Source: Methanococcoides alaskense
GTDB taxonomy: Archaea; Halobacteriota; Methanosarcinia; Methanosarcinales; Methanosarcinaceae
Assembly: GCF_031454185.1 (NCBI RefSeq)
Contig: NZ_JAVDQI010000006.1
Span: 102,158 to 166,157, forward strand
DNA: 64,000 nt
Reading direction: 5' to 3'
Shown: positions 53,796 through 62,751 of the stretch, piece by piece
How the letters are laid out: the number at the start of each line of letters is the position of its first letter
How positions within the stretch are numbered: the first letter of the stretch is position 1
Program-made: the position numbers and the translations under genes
The notes under the pieces: model-generated
What the model saw: the letters and a program-made list of their open reading frames with translations, nothing else
Databases searched by the model: none
What the model was told of the DNA's origin: nothing

Positions 53796-54073
53796 AACCT
53801 TTTCAGAAAAGAAGCCGTCTGGAGATCATAAGGGATATTCTTAAAGTTATACGCGAATCCAATAACTCTATCAGTCCAACAAAACTCCAAAGGTTCTCCA
53901 ATCTTTCTTTCCAGATGTTCGAAGAATATGTTAACGATCTTGAAAAGAAGGGGCTTATTGAAGCCAAACCCTATAAGGAAAAAAGGAAGATATATTCGCT
54001 TACAGATAAGGGGAGGGCTTTTCTGGATAAATATCAGGATTTTGTGAATTTCCTTGCAGATTTTGGTCTCTGA
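53792..54073 (+). CDS. Winged-helix transcriptional regulator
   Basis: 93-residue winged-helix protein of the archaeal COG3432 type: KRSRLEIIRDILKVI, then NSISPTKLQRFSNLSFQMFEEYVNDLEKKGL (split here by helix boundaries) and the wing KIYSLTDKGRAFL. Start at ATG 53792, which overlaps the upstream stop in an ATGA arrangement; ATG 53771 is an in-frame alternative. Likely a dimeric DNA-binding protein that recognises the inverted repeat at 52956-52981. Confidence 0.85.
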   Translation: MKPFQKRSRLEIIRDILKVIRESNNSISPTKLQRFSNLSFQMFEEYVNDLEKKGLIEAKPYKEKRKIYSLTDKGRAFLDKYQDFVNFLADFGL

Positions 54074-54296
54074 ATAACACATACTTTTTTAAGATCACTC
54101 TGATATGTCTTTATGCATCCTCCTTCATAAAAATTAAAGTTCTGAGAACATGTACTAGTATTAGATACAATATTTCTATTATTATGATCTCCAAAACATG
54201 ATGGTGGAAAAACCTATGTATAAGTTATATGCAAAGTCATATGTTCACTATCGAAAAAACAATAATTGAAACAATCGTAATTATGGAGGTCTATAT

Positions 54297-54593
54297 ATGA
54301 CATTCTTAGATGATAAAATGCCAGAAGCTTCTAAAGCCTTTGGAGATCTGCGATCTGCTATATTCAGGGCAAACGCGCTTGACATAAAAACAAAAGAACT
54401 GATTGCAGTTGCATCAGCAGTCCTTATGCGTTGCGAAAAATGTGTGAAGATCCATTCAGAAAGGGCAAAAGAGAACGGTGCAACTGAAAGCGAAATAGCC
54501 GAATCGATTTCCATTGCAATGTTCATAGCAGCCGGATCACAATTAAACTGGACAGATGCATATGACGAAATACTTGATGGCACAGAAGAGTGA
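54297..54593 (+). CDS. AhpD-like/carboxymuconolactone decarboxylase-family protein
   Basis: 98-residue helical protein with the redox/active-site motif CEKCVKIH (CxxCxxxH, about residues 43-50) following LIAVASAVLMR. The motif matches AhpD-like peroxidase-reducing proteins, suggesting disulfide-based antioxidant activity; substrate unknown. GGAGGT precedes the ATG. It is an intact counterpart of the nonsense-mutated gene at 36.3-36.6 kb, though the two differ in sequence. A TATA-like AGTTATATGC lies about 70 bases upstream. Confidence 0.85.
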   Translation: MTFLDDKMPEASKAFGDLRSAIFRANALDIKTKELIAVASAVLMRCEKCVKIHSERAKENGATESEIAESISIAMFIAAGSQLNWTDAYDEILDGTEE

Positions 54594-54822
54594 AAAATAA
54601 AAGTAGGACGATCATATTTTTAATGAAATGATCAGGCTTTAGTGGAGTCTGATCGTGTTGTGCAGTTCTGGTATACACTCATAAAATAAATATTACATAT
54701 GTATGCACACACATATTTATTTATATTTATATATGCGTGTATTCTTAATAACCTTTTTAATATCGAACTAATATAATTTATATGATATTTAGTAAGGTAA
54801 AAACGTTTGATCAAGAATAATA

Positions 54823-54833
54823 TTTATATATGA
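54823..54833 (+). promoter_or_regulatory. Promoter of the TPR protein gene
   Basis: TATTTATATATGA element, with initiation expected near 54852 and a leader of about 30 bases. The gap 54594-54822 is very AT-rich with no gene seen. Confidence 0.4.
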
Positions 54834-54882
54834 AAAAGTGAGACATACCTATGATTTATTTTTATCTTAGGGTGGTACACTA

Positions 54883-57800
54883 ATGAATAGATCGGCATTT
54901 AGTCTGGTTATAATTACTTTTATAATATTAACAACAAGTATTCCTGCTCAATGTATGGGGTATGATGCCAGATCCTTCAATGATGAAGGAGTAGCTCTGA
55001 CATTGAATGGAACCTATGATAGGGCCATTGCGAAATACGATCTTGCACTTGTATCCAATCCCGATTCCCTGGTTGCACTTGAAAATAAGGCAGCAGCCCA
55101 ATTTCTTTTAGGAGACTATGATGGGGCTATCATCACTTACGATCATATTCTAAAGTTACAACCCGAATCTCCACTGATTCTTACTAAAAAAGGCATAGCA
55201 CTGGAAAAAAAAGGAGATTATGGAGCTGCTATTGAAACATATGATAGAGCTCTTATGTATCTTACTAAATATATTTCAAATATTCCTCTGAATGAAACAA
55301 GCGAATTGAACGGATCAACTTCCACAACTTCCATTATAGAAGAGCTTGGAGTTGACGAATCAATGATACTGTATCATAAAGCCAAGTCTCTTGAAGGACT
55401 TGGAAGGAATGAGGAAGCAATTCAACTTTATGAACAATTCATTGAGATACAGCTTGAGCATTCAACAACCCTTTATGAAAAAGGTCTTAATTTCGCAGAA
55501 GATTTTAAGTCGGAACAAGCTATTGCACTTTATGATGAAGCACTACAGGCCGATCCTGATAATACGACCATCTGGTACTCAAGAGGGCAGGCATATGATA
55601 GTCTTGGTCTTTATGAAGAAGCTATTGTATCCTATGACAAAGTGATAGAGTTCGGTCCCAACGATGTGAACGCATGGTGGAACAAGGCGCTTGACTATGA
55701 CAAGCTCGATAAAAAGGAAGATGCTATTGTCTCTTATGAGGAAGTACTCGTTCTTGACCTTTACAACGCAGAAGCATGGTTCAACCTTGGGGTTGCACTT
55801 GAATCTACTGGCAATTATTTCGAAGCAGTAAACAGTTTTGAACAGGTTCTATTGCTCGATCCTGACAATCTTGATGCATGGCACAAAAAAGGACTTGTTC
55901 TCAATAAAATTGGAAAATTCGATGAAGCACTGGTCAGTTATGATAGTGCATTGAAGATCAATCCGGACAACATCGCTAAAATATATGCATCCAATCCAGC
56001 AATAGCAAGCTTGAACACCAGTCAGCTTGCTGGATCATTTGTGGCGCCCCCTTCATTTAATAGTGATTCTGCAAAGATATGGTACGACAAAGGTACTCTT
56101 TATCTTGAACTAGAAGACTATGATGAAGCGGTCCTTAGTTTTGAAAAAGTTCTTGAAAATGATCCAAAGCATGCGATCGTATGGTATAAAAAAGCTATTA
56201 CACTCGACAAACTAGAAAATTATAATGGTGCTATCATATGTTACACTGAAGCATTGAAAAGAGATTCATCCTGTGCAAATGTGTGGTATCAGAAAGGATA
56301 TGACCTTGATACTACTGGAAGGTATTCAGAAGCTGTTTCCTGTTACAAAGAAGCTGTAGAACTCGACCCACAGTTCACTCTTGCATGGTATGCACTTGGT
56401 CTTGATCTTGCCCATATGGATGAACATAGCGAAGCAATTGCTGCATATGATCAGGTTATTGGACAGAACCCTACTTTTGCTGATGCCTACTATCGAAAGG
56501 GAAGGGCCCTTGATAAGCTCGGTTCGTATCAAGATGCGATCGGAAGCTACAGTACTGCTATTTCATTAGATGCTTCCAACTCTGCTGCAAGTTTCCAGAT
56601 GGAGGCTGATCTCAGTCGAGTTGAAAGATCAAACCATTTATCTACTATTCCAAAACAGGATATAAGTCCTATTATAGACATTTTTGAGATGATGAAGAGT
56701 ATCTCAGGTATTAGTGATTACGATAAAGCCATAATGGAACAGAATGAGGTCGATCTTATTGGTGTCGTTCCCGATGGACACGATGCATGGGTTGCCAAAG
56801 GCGGTTCTTTATTTTCGACAGGAAGTTATATTGATGCTCTTTCATCATATAATAAAGCGATATTGATCAAGCCGAACTCCAGTACCACTTTGTATATGAG
56901 AGGGCAAACATATGAAATGCTTGGGGATACGTCCAGAGCAATAGACGATTACGAAAAAGCCGTTGATATTGACAGTAGCTATAAAGTTGCATGGTTAGCT
57001 CTCGCACAGAACGTCTACAAGTCAAGTAATTATTATTATGCGATCCAGGCGTATGACAGCCTTTTGAAGATCGATCCGGAAAACAAGACTGCATTGCTCC
57101 AGAAAGGTCAAGCTTATGATAAGATCGGTCTTTATGCAAGTTCACTGGCCTCTTACAACAAACTTCTAACGATTGATAAAGGTAACACCGAAGCATGGTA
57201 TTTGAGAGGAGTTGCTTCCTATAATCTTGGAAATTTCGAGGAGGCTGTTTATTCCTATGATAAGTTCCTTTTATCAGATCCACAGAACATTGAAGTGCTA
57301 CTTGAACAGTCTCTTGCACTAGAGGGTCTTGGAAGCTTTGAAAATGCGATCGCCAACTATGATGACGTATTGATGTTGCAAGTAAACGATTCATCGGTGC
57401 TTATGAAGAAAGGCAATGTTTACGAAAAGCTTGGGCTTTACAAGGATGCGAATGAGTGCTACGATATCGTTCTGGCAAATGAACCGGTGAACAGTCTCGC
57501 ATTGAGCAGGAAAGGTTTTAACCTATACATGCTCGGAGATTATATTGGTGCAATAGACCACTACGATAAAGTAATTGCCATAAATCCATACGATGCTGCT
57601 GCATGGTACAATAAGGGTAATTTGGCTTATCTGACAAGTAGCTCCACAGGTTCAACACAGTTCTACCTCAAAGCTGTCGAATTGCAGCCAAATAGTATCA
57701 CTGCGTGGTATAACCTCGGATATATCTCTAATATAGACGGGGATGTGGAAACGGCTATCACATACTATGAAAAGGCACTGGCTATCGATCCGAATGCTGC

Positions 57801-58023
57801 TTCTGCACTATATAACAAAAGGTTTGCACAATATAGGGTGGGAGAATCGGTTTCTGCAGAAACTGAACGCAAGAAGCTGGAAGCACTTGATCCTGACTTC
57901 ATAGCAGCGCTTGAAGACAGGGGAACAAGGTTCTTTACACCGGATGAATATGATCCAGCGATCGTGTATGAACTTCCAAGCAGGTGGTATGATGATAAAG
58001 ACCTGTGGAAACAAATTCAGTAA
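54883..58023 (+). CDS. Exported protein with more than twenty TPR repeats
   Basis: 1046-residue protein: N-terminal signal sequence (hydrophobic stretch FSLVIITFIILTTSIPAQ), then an almost unbroken array of 34-residue tetratricopeptide repeats of the form AWYNKGxxLxxLGxYxEAIxxYDxALxIDPxN. Examples are IWYSRGQAYDSLGLYEEAI, AWFNLGVALESTGNYFEAV and VWYQKGYDLDTTGRYSEAV. Two non-TPR spacers interrupt it, near residues 375-395 and 575-630. The array would form a long superhelix for binding proteins outside the cell. No catalytic domain. Monocistronic with a terminator. Confidence 0.88.
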   Translation: MNRSAFSLVIITFIILTTSIPAQCMGYDARSFNDEGVALTLNGTYDRAIAKYDLALVSNPDSLVALENKAAAQFLLGDYDGAIITYDHILKLQPESPLILTKKGIALEKKGDYGAAIETYDRALMYLTKYISNIPLNETSELNGSTSTTSIIEELGVDESMILYHKAKSLEGLGRNEEAIQLYEQFIEIQLEHSTTLYEKGLNFAEDFKSEQAIALYDEALQADPDNTTIWYSRGQAYDSLGLYEEAIVSYDKVIEFGPNDVNAWWNKALDYDKLDKKEDAIVSYEEVLVLDLYNAEAWFNLGVALESTGNYFEAVNSFEQVLLLDPDNLDAWHKKGLVLNKIGKFDEALVSYDSALKINPDNIAKIYASNPAIASLNTSQLAGSFVAPPSFNSDSAKIWYDKGTLYLELEDYDEAVLSFEKVLENDPKHAIVWYKKAITLDKLENYNGAIICYTEALKRDSSCANVWYQKGYDLDTTGRYSEAVSCYKEAVELDPQFTLAWYALGLDLAHMDEHSEAIAAYDQVIGQNPTFADAYYRKGRALDKLGSYQDAIGSYSTAISLDASNSAASFQMEADLSRVERSNHLSTIPKQDISPIIDIFEMMKSISGISDYDKAIMEQNEVDLIGVVPDGHDAWVAKGGSLFSTGSYIDALSSYNKAILIKPNSSTTLYMRGQTYEMLGDTSRAIDDYEKAVDIDSSYKVAWLALAQNVYKSSNYYYAIQAYDSLLKIDPENKTALLQKGQAYDKIGLYASSLASYNKLLTIDKGNTEAWYLRGVASYNLGNFEEAVYSYDKFLLSDPQNIEVLLEQSLALEGLGSFENAIANYDDVLMLQVNDSSVLMKKGNVYEKLGLYKDANECYDIVLANEPVNSLALSRKGFNLYMLGDYIGAIDHYDKVIAINPYDAAAWYNKGNLAYLTSSSTGSTQFYLKAVELQPNSITAWYNLGYISNIDGDVETAITYYEKALAIDPNAASALYNKRFAQYRVGESVSAETERKKLEALDPDFIAALEDRGTRFFTPDEYDPAIVYELPSRWYDDKDLWKQIQ

Positions 58024-58058
58024 AGGAATGAGATCCAAAGGTCCATTCCTTTTTTTTA
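58022..58058 (+). terminator. Intrinsic terminator of the TPR gene
   Basis: AAAGGAATG (58022-58030, in the stop codon) pairs with CATTCCTTT (58044-58052), followed by a run of T. Confidence 0.75.
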
Positions 58059-58160
58059 AAGTAAAGAATACTTTTTCTGATAACTAAAATAAAAGAGAAC
58101 AAAAAAGAAAAGGCATATTCTGAAAACTCAATTTCAGGATATGCATAAATACATCTAAGT

Positions 58161-59423
58161 TCAGTTGAAATCCTCAAGACCATCAAGGTCAAGGGTTGCA
58201 AAGTGATCTTCAATTGTTTCTGCTCTTCTGATCTGGACAACGCTGCTGTCTTCTCTTAACAGTAATTCAGCAGAGCGGAGCTTGCCATTGTAGTTGAATC
58301 CCATTGCATGTCCGTGGGCTCCGGAATCGTGGATCACAAGAAGGTCTCCCCGCTCTATTTCAGGGAGCATTCTGTCAATTGCGAACTTATCGTTGTTCTC
58401 ACAAAGAGAACCTGTAACATCATAGAGATGGTCTTCCGGTTCGTTCTCTTTTCCAAGAACGGTTATGTGATGGTAAGCACCGTAAAGTCCTGGTCTCATG
58501 AGATTTGCCATGCATGCATCGGTACCGACATAATCCTTGTAGATATGCTTAAGGTGCCTTACTTCAGTGACAAGGTAGCCATAAGGACCTGTGATCGTCC
58601 TGCCGCACTCAAGGTATATCTTCAACGGATCAAGACCGTTCGCCTTGATGCTCTTCTCATATTCGTCACGTACACCTTCTGCAATGACGTCATAAGGGAC
58701 AGCTTCCTGGTCCGGCCTGTAAGGAATTCCTATTCCACCACCAAGATTGACGAAATCGAAACGAATATCAAGCTCTTTTGAGATCTCAACTATGACTTCA
58801 AAGAGCAGTTTTGCCGTTTCAACAAAATATGATGGTTCGAGTTCGTTCGATGCCACCATTGTATGAAGACCAAAGCGCTTGACGCCTTTTTCTTTCAGAA
58901 TTCTGTATCCCTCAAAGAGCTGCTCTTTTGTAAATCCATACTTTGCTTCTTCTGGATTTCCAATGATGGCATTACCTTCCTTCAGTGGACCGGGATTGAA
59001 CCTGAAACAAACAAGCTCAGGAAGCCCTGCTTCCTTTTCAAGGAACTCAATATGACTGATATCATCAAGATTAATGATCGCACCAAGTTTTTTGGCCTTG
59101 ACAAATTCCTCTGCAGGAGTATCGTTAGAACTGAACATTATACCCTCGCCAACAATACCTGTCTTCTCTGCAAGCAGAAGCTCAGGAAGTGAACTGCAAT
59201 CAGCACCAAAGCCTTCTTTTTTCAATACCTTGAGTATATAGGGGTTTGGGAGTGCCTTAACAGCAAAGAACTCCTGGAAGCCTTCTACTATACTAAAAGC
59301 ATCTTTGAGTTTTCTTGCATTGGCTATGATCGCCTTTTCATCATAGATATGGAATGGGGTTGGAAACTGCTCCTTTATTTCCAGTATCTGTTCTTTTGTA
59401 AATGGAAGTGTCTTTGATACCAT
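58161..59423 (-). CDS. lysA: Diaminopimelate decarboxylase-like PLP enzyme
   Basis: 420-residue fold type III PLP enzyme. The Schiff-base Lys lies in FAVKALPNPY (about 48-57). Other motifs: LHTMVASNE, phosphate-binding VNLGGGIGIPY, LECGRTITGPYGYLV and the second-subunit CENNDKF with HDSGAHGHAMGFNYNGKLR. It decarboxylates meso-diaminopimelate to lysine in the expected case, though the HTMVASNE and NNDKF details are also found in related carboxynorspermidine/other decarboxylases, so the substrate is likely but not certain. Divergent from sir2. Confidence 0.82.
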   Translation of the reverse strand: MVSKTLPFTKEQILEIKEQFPTPFHIYDEKAIIANARKLKDAFSIVEGFQEFFAVKALPNPYILKVLKKEGFGADCSSLPELLLAEKTGIVGEGIMFSSNDTPAEEFVKAKKLGAIINLDDISHIEFLEKEAGLPELVCFRFNPGPLKEGNAIIGNPEEAKYGFTKEQLFEGYRILKEKGVKRFGLHTMVASNELEPSYFVETAKLLFEVIVEISKELDIRFDFVNLGGGIGIPYRPDQEAVPYDVIAEGVRDEYEKSIKANGLDPLKIYLECGRTITGPYGYLVTEVRHLKHIYKDYVGTDACMANLMRPGLYGAYHHITVLGKENEPEDHLYDVTGSLCENNDKFAIDRMLPEIERGDLLVIHDSGAHGHAMGFNYNGKLRSAELLLREDSSVVQIRRAETIEDHFATLDLDGLEDFN

Positions 59424-59583
59424 GTCCTTTAAGTCTCCTTTATTGTTTCTGAAGCACTCTACTAACTTTAAAGTTAATACTATTTTCGATAAGGAAAATT
59501 GTTTCCGGTCAAGAGAGAAAGTAATAGGACAACATATGCAGGTGGTATAATGATTTTTATATGATGAAAGTTGGAATCTATCT

Positions 59584-60321
59584 ATGAAAGAGTTATTCAG
59601 CCTTCTGGAAAACTCCAGCTATTGTGTTGTCCTTACAGGTGCAGGAGTATCAACATTTTCAGGTATACCGGACTTTCGGGGAAGTTCCGGAATATATAAT
59701 GAATTTGATGCTGACCTCATTTTTTCGATCGAGCACTTCAAGAAAGAACCATCATATTTTTACGGACATTCAAAGGATCTCATCTATAATCTTGAACACA
59801 GACAACCAAGTATCGTACATAGGGTGCTCTCTGAACTTGAAGAGCGAGAGATAATAAAAACTATAATAACCCAAAATATTGACATGTTGCACCAGAAGGC
59901 TGGTTCAAAGAACGTCATTGAAGTCCATGGTTCTCCACAAGAGTATTCCTGTCTTGTCTGCGGAAAGAAATATACTTACGAATATATTGCAGTCCTGCTT
60001 AGAACAGAGGATGTCCCGACCTGTAATGAATGTGGAGGACTGATAAAGCCTGACATTATTTTCTATGGGGAAATGCTAAAGCAGGATGTAATTGAAAAAG
60101 CAATCGAAGAAAGTTCAAAGGCTGATATTCTATTGGTTCTCGGATCGACCCTTGTGGTTCAACCTGCTACCAGTTTGCCACTTTATACAATCGAAAATGG
60201 GGGAAACCTTGTTATTGTGAACAATATGGAAACACCCCTTGATGGATATGCAATAGAGTTATACAAAGACCTTGGGGATGTGTTCATTTCTATTGCAGAA
60301 CATTTCGATATTGACCTTTGA
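59584..60321 (+). CDS. NAD-dependent protein deacylase, Sir2 family
   Basis: 245-residue sirtuin: VVLTGAGVSTFSGIPDFRG (about 14-32, NAD-binding), TQNIDMLHQKAG, catalytic His in EVHGSP, zinc pairs CLVCGK and CNECGG, and KPDIIFYGEML. It removes acyl groups from lysines of chromatin proteins or enzymes such as acetyl-CoA synthetase. TATA TTTTTATATG (59554-59563) is 25 bases from the ATG, so the mRNA is probably leaderless. Confidence 0.95.
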   Translation: MKELFSLLENSSYCVVLTGAGVSTFSGIPDFRGSSGIYNEFDADLIFSIEHFKKEPSYFYGHSKDLIYNLEHRQPSIVHRVLSELEEREIIKTIITQNIDMLHQKAGSKNVIEVHGSPQEYSCLVCGKKYTYEYIAVLLRTEDVPTCNECGGLIKPDIIFYGEMLKQDVIEKAIEESSKADILLVLGSTLVVQPATSLPLYTIENGGNLVIVNNMETPLDGYAIELYKDLGDVFISIAEHFDIDL

Positions 60322-60374
60322 TAAAATTTTAATCAATAAACTATAATAATATACCTGCAATAGAGAACTCCAAG

Positions 60375-61787
60375 ATGAATTTGATACCGGATTTTATTAA
60401 ACGGAACGATCCATGTGCACACGATCAGCTGGTACTATCGATGATCTTCATGTTCACGTTCCTTGCATTCCCTTTTATTGAGGTTAATGTTCTGATAATC
60501 ATATTTCTGGTCATTCTTATAGCTTTCAGGTATCTTGAGATCAAACCTCATCTATTGAAAAGTCTTGATACGATGTTAAGGACGAGATCAACACAGGCAT
60601 TTGTCGCTTCGATCCTAATACTGTTCCTGGTAAGTTTCGTACTTGATTCCTTTGCCTGCAACTATCCGATATTCGTTATAGGACAGGTCGTTGCTATTTC
60701 AACTATAGGATTAGGTTCTGCAACGTTGGTTCGCTGCCATAAGGAATCAACATACATGTCCTCTATGAAGGGGGAATCTCCAGAAAGGGATCTCAAAAAT
60801 GATGAGAAGATGATCAATTTCATACCCTCAAGCATTACGATGCTTATAGTCGGAATAATCTTTGCATCACTGGCTGGTTTTTGGATAGTCTACTGGCAGG
60901 GTGCAAATGTATCCTATAATATGATATTTTTCGTAGCAGTGATAGGTTCAATAACTGCCGGATTGTTCGAATCGATACCTTCAAAGATAGATAAGAACAT
61001 ATCTATTCCACTTGGCTCAGGCATGGCAATGTGGTTGTTCTTCTCATTTGGATATTCGATCCCAACGAACCAAATACTGTTCGCACTCCTCTTTTCAATG
61101 TTCCTCGGTTATCTTGCATATTATGCAAAGATAGCTGACATCTCTGCTTCCCTTAGTGCAACCCTCATTGGCGTACTGATAATCGCATTTAGTAACATCT
61201 ACTGGTTCATACTTCTTCTTACATTTTTCATTCTTGGCGGTATGTTCACCAAATATAAATACAAGCTCAAGGAATCAATGGGCATCGCAGAAGGAAAGGG
61301 CGGGGTTCGAACATACGAAAATGTGTTCAGTAATAGTACAGCCGCTCTCATACTTGCTATTGCATATGGTATCTATCCTCAGTACGGTGAACTGATCATA
61401 TTTGCATATCTTGGCACAGTAGCAACCGCTGCTGGTGATACTCTTGCAAGTGAGATCGGTACGACGGCACAACAGCAGCCAAGGATGATAACAACTCTGA
61501 AACCCGTAAAAACTGGGGTCGATGGCGGGGTGACATTACTTGGTGAGCTCTCATCGATCGGCGGGTCCGCAATAATCGCAATTTTCGCTATCATTTTCGG
61601 AATGGTTGACAGTTTTTATGCAGCCTTGATCATAACGGTAGCTGGAGGATTTTTGGGCACTAACATCGACAGTTTGCTTGGAGCAACACTGCAGAGTAGG
61701 GGTTTGTTGACCAATAGTGGTGTAAATTTCGTTGCTACTTTTGCAGGTGCAATTATTTCTGCAGGACTGTATGTGCTGTTTTTCTAA
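60375..61787 (+). CDS. DUF92/TIGR00297-family membrane protein
   Basis: 470-residue membrane protein with at least ten helices. The C-terminal 240 residues are a DUF92 domain with GGMFTKYKYKLK, the FAYLGTVATAAGDTLASEIGT segment (about 338-358) and ITTLKPVKTGVDGGVTLLGELSS. Plant and cyanobacterial relatives are phytyl-phosphate kinases (VTE6). An archaeal role in prenyl-phosphate metabolism is possible (inference). The N-terminal 200 residues are extra helices. It follows sir2 by 53 bases. Confidence 0.85.
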   Translation: MNLIPDFIKRNDPCAHDQLVLSMIFMFTFLAFPFIEVNVLIIIFLVILIAFRYLEIKPHLLKSLDTMLRTRSTQAFVASILILFLVSFVLDSFACNYPIFVIGQVVAISTIGLGSATLVRCHKESTYMSSMKGESPERDLKNDEKMINFIPSSITMLIVGIIFASLAGFWIVYWQGANVSYNMIFFVAVIGSITAGLFESIPSKIDKNISIPLGSGMAMWLFFSFGYSIPTNQILFALLFSMFLGYLAYYAKIADISASLSATLIGVLIIAFSNIYWFILLLTFFILGGMFTKYKYKLKESMGIAEGKGGVRTYENVFSNSTAALILAIAYGIYPQYGELIIFAYLGTVATAAGDTLASEIGTTAQQQPRMITTLKPVKTGVDGGVTLLGELSSIGGSAIIAIFAIIFGMVDSFYAALIITVAGGFLGTNIDSLLGATLQSRGLLTNSGVNFVATFAGAIISAGLYVLFF

Positions 61788-61882
61788 AAATATCGATTTT
61801 ACAATGAACTTGTATTCTAAGTGGATCATATTTTTACAATGATTCAGCAAAGTTCAAATATGTTCTAAAACAATTTCTAACT

Positions 61883-62278
61883 ATGAAAATAAAAGGTATT
61901 GCAATGGATACTCTGGATTTCATTCTAAAAGTAAGCGAATCATCCTCGCCGAATGAATTTGCTGGTTTGTTGCAGGCAAAAGACGGAGTGATCACAGAGA
62001 TCCTCATACTGCCCGGAACAGAGTCCAGCGAGATCAATGCTGTCATAAAGCTCTTTATGATGCCCAATGTTACATCTGTCGGTTCGGTTCACAGCCATCC
62101 AGGACCGAATATAAGACCATCGGATGCAGACCTGAGGCTATTTGGCAAAACGGGCAACTGTCATATTATTGTTGGTTATCCATACGATGAAAATAGCTGG
62201 CAGTGCTACAATGCAGATGGTGAACCTGTAGAACTTCCAGTACTGGATGTTAAACTGGATGAAGAAGGTATTCTTTGA
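61883..62278 (+). CDS. JAMM/MPN-domain metalloprotease-like protein
   Basis: 131-residue single-domain JAB1/MPN/Mov34 protein with the intact zinc motif SVHSHPGPNIRPSDADL (His-x-His then Ser-x-x-Asp spacing) and an upstream Glu in NEFAGLL. Archaeal members can remove ubiquitin-like SAMP proteins from targets, and others act in cofactor sulfur-carrier trimming. It has no partner here. ATG at 61883 with no strong ribosome-binding site. Confidence 0.88.
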   Translation: MKIKGIAMDTLDFILKVSESSSPNEFAGLLQAKDGVITEILILPGTESSEINAVIKLFMMPNVTSVGSVHSHPGPNIRPSDADLRLFGKTGNCHIIVGYPYDENSWQCYNADGEPVELPVLDVKLDEEGIL

Positions 62279-62472
62279 TCATTATTTCCAAATTATACAA
62301 TTGAATTGATCTTAGTAGTTAATTAGTATTCAACTTCTTTTTTTGATCTCATCAATCTGCAACATTCAACTGTTATACATCGTTTTTAGCTTTCATTTTC
62401 TCTAGCAAAAGAAGATGTTGCTCTGCATTCGTTCAATTTGAATTGGACATATCATTAAAAAAAAGCTTTGAC

Positions 62473-62504
62473 ACTTACCATAGGTACTTACCACTGATAC
62501 TTAC
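62473..62504 (+). repeat. Three 13-bp-spaced ACTTAC direct repeats upstream of a promoter
   Basis: ACTTACCA at 62473, ACTTACCA at 62486 and ACTTAC at 62499, each exactly 13 bases apart, end 30 bases before a TATA box. They look like activator sites. Confidence 0.45.
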
Positions 62505-62533
62505 TTTCAATCCGAATCCTGTGTTCTTGGAAG

Positions 62534-62540
62534 TTTATAT
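62534..62540 (+). promoter_or_regulatory. Promoter and long leader of the EF-hand-loop protein gene
   Basis: TTTATAT at 62534-62540 predicts initiation near 62563 and an untranslated leader of about 190 bases, which includes a hairpin AGACAT/ATGTCT at 62671-62687. The gap 62279-62472 shows nothing else. Confidence 0.45.
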
Positions 62541-62751
62541 GCTCTGCTGGACAACTTAGTATTGTAGTGGTACGGGTATGGTGCAGTTTGGCTATCGTAA
62601 TTTGGTACGTTGCGAGAGTGTTTACTGTATTTGATTTTCCTCTCTTAGTGGAGGCTTAAAACTTTCACCAAGACATATAAAATGTCTAGGTAAACTGCAT
62701 CCATTTTGACCGCTCTGAATGAAACGAAATCTCAAGTTGGAGGTAAAAGGA

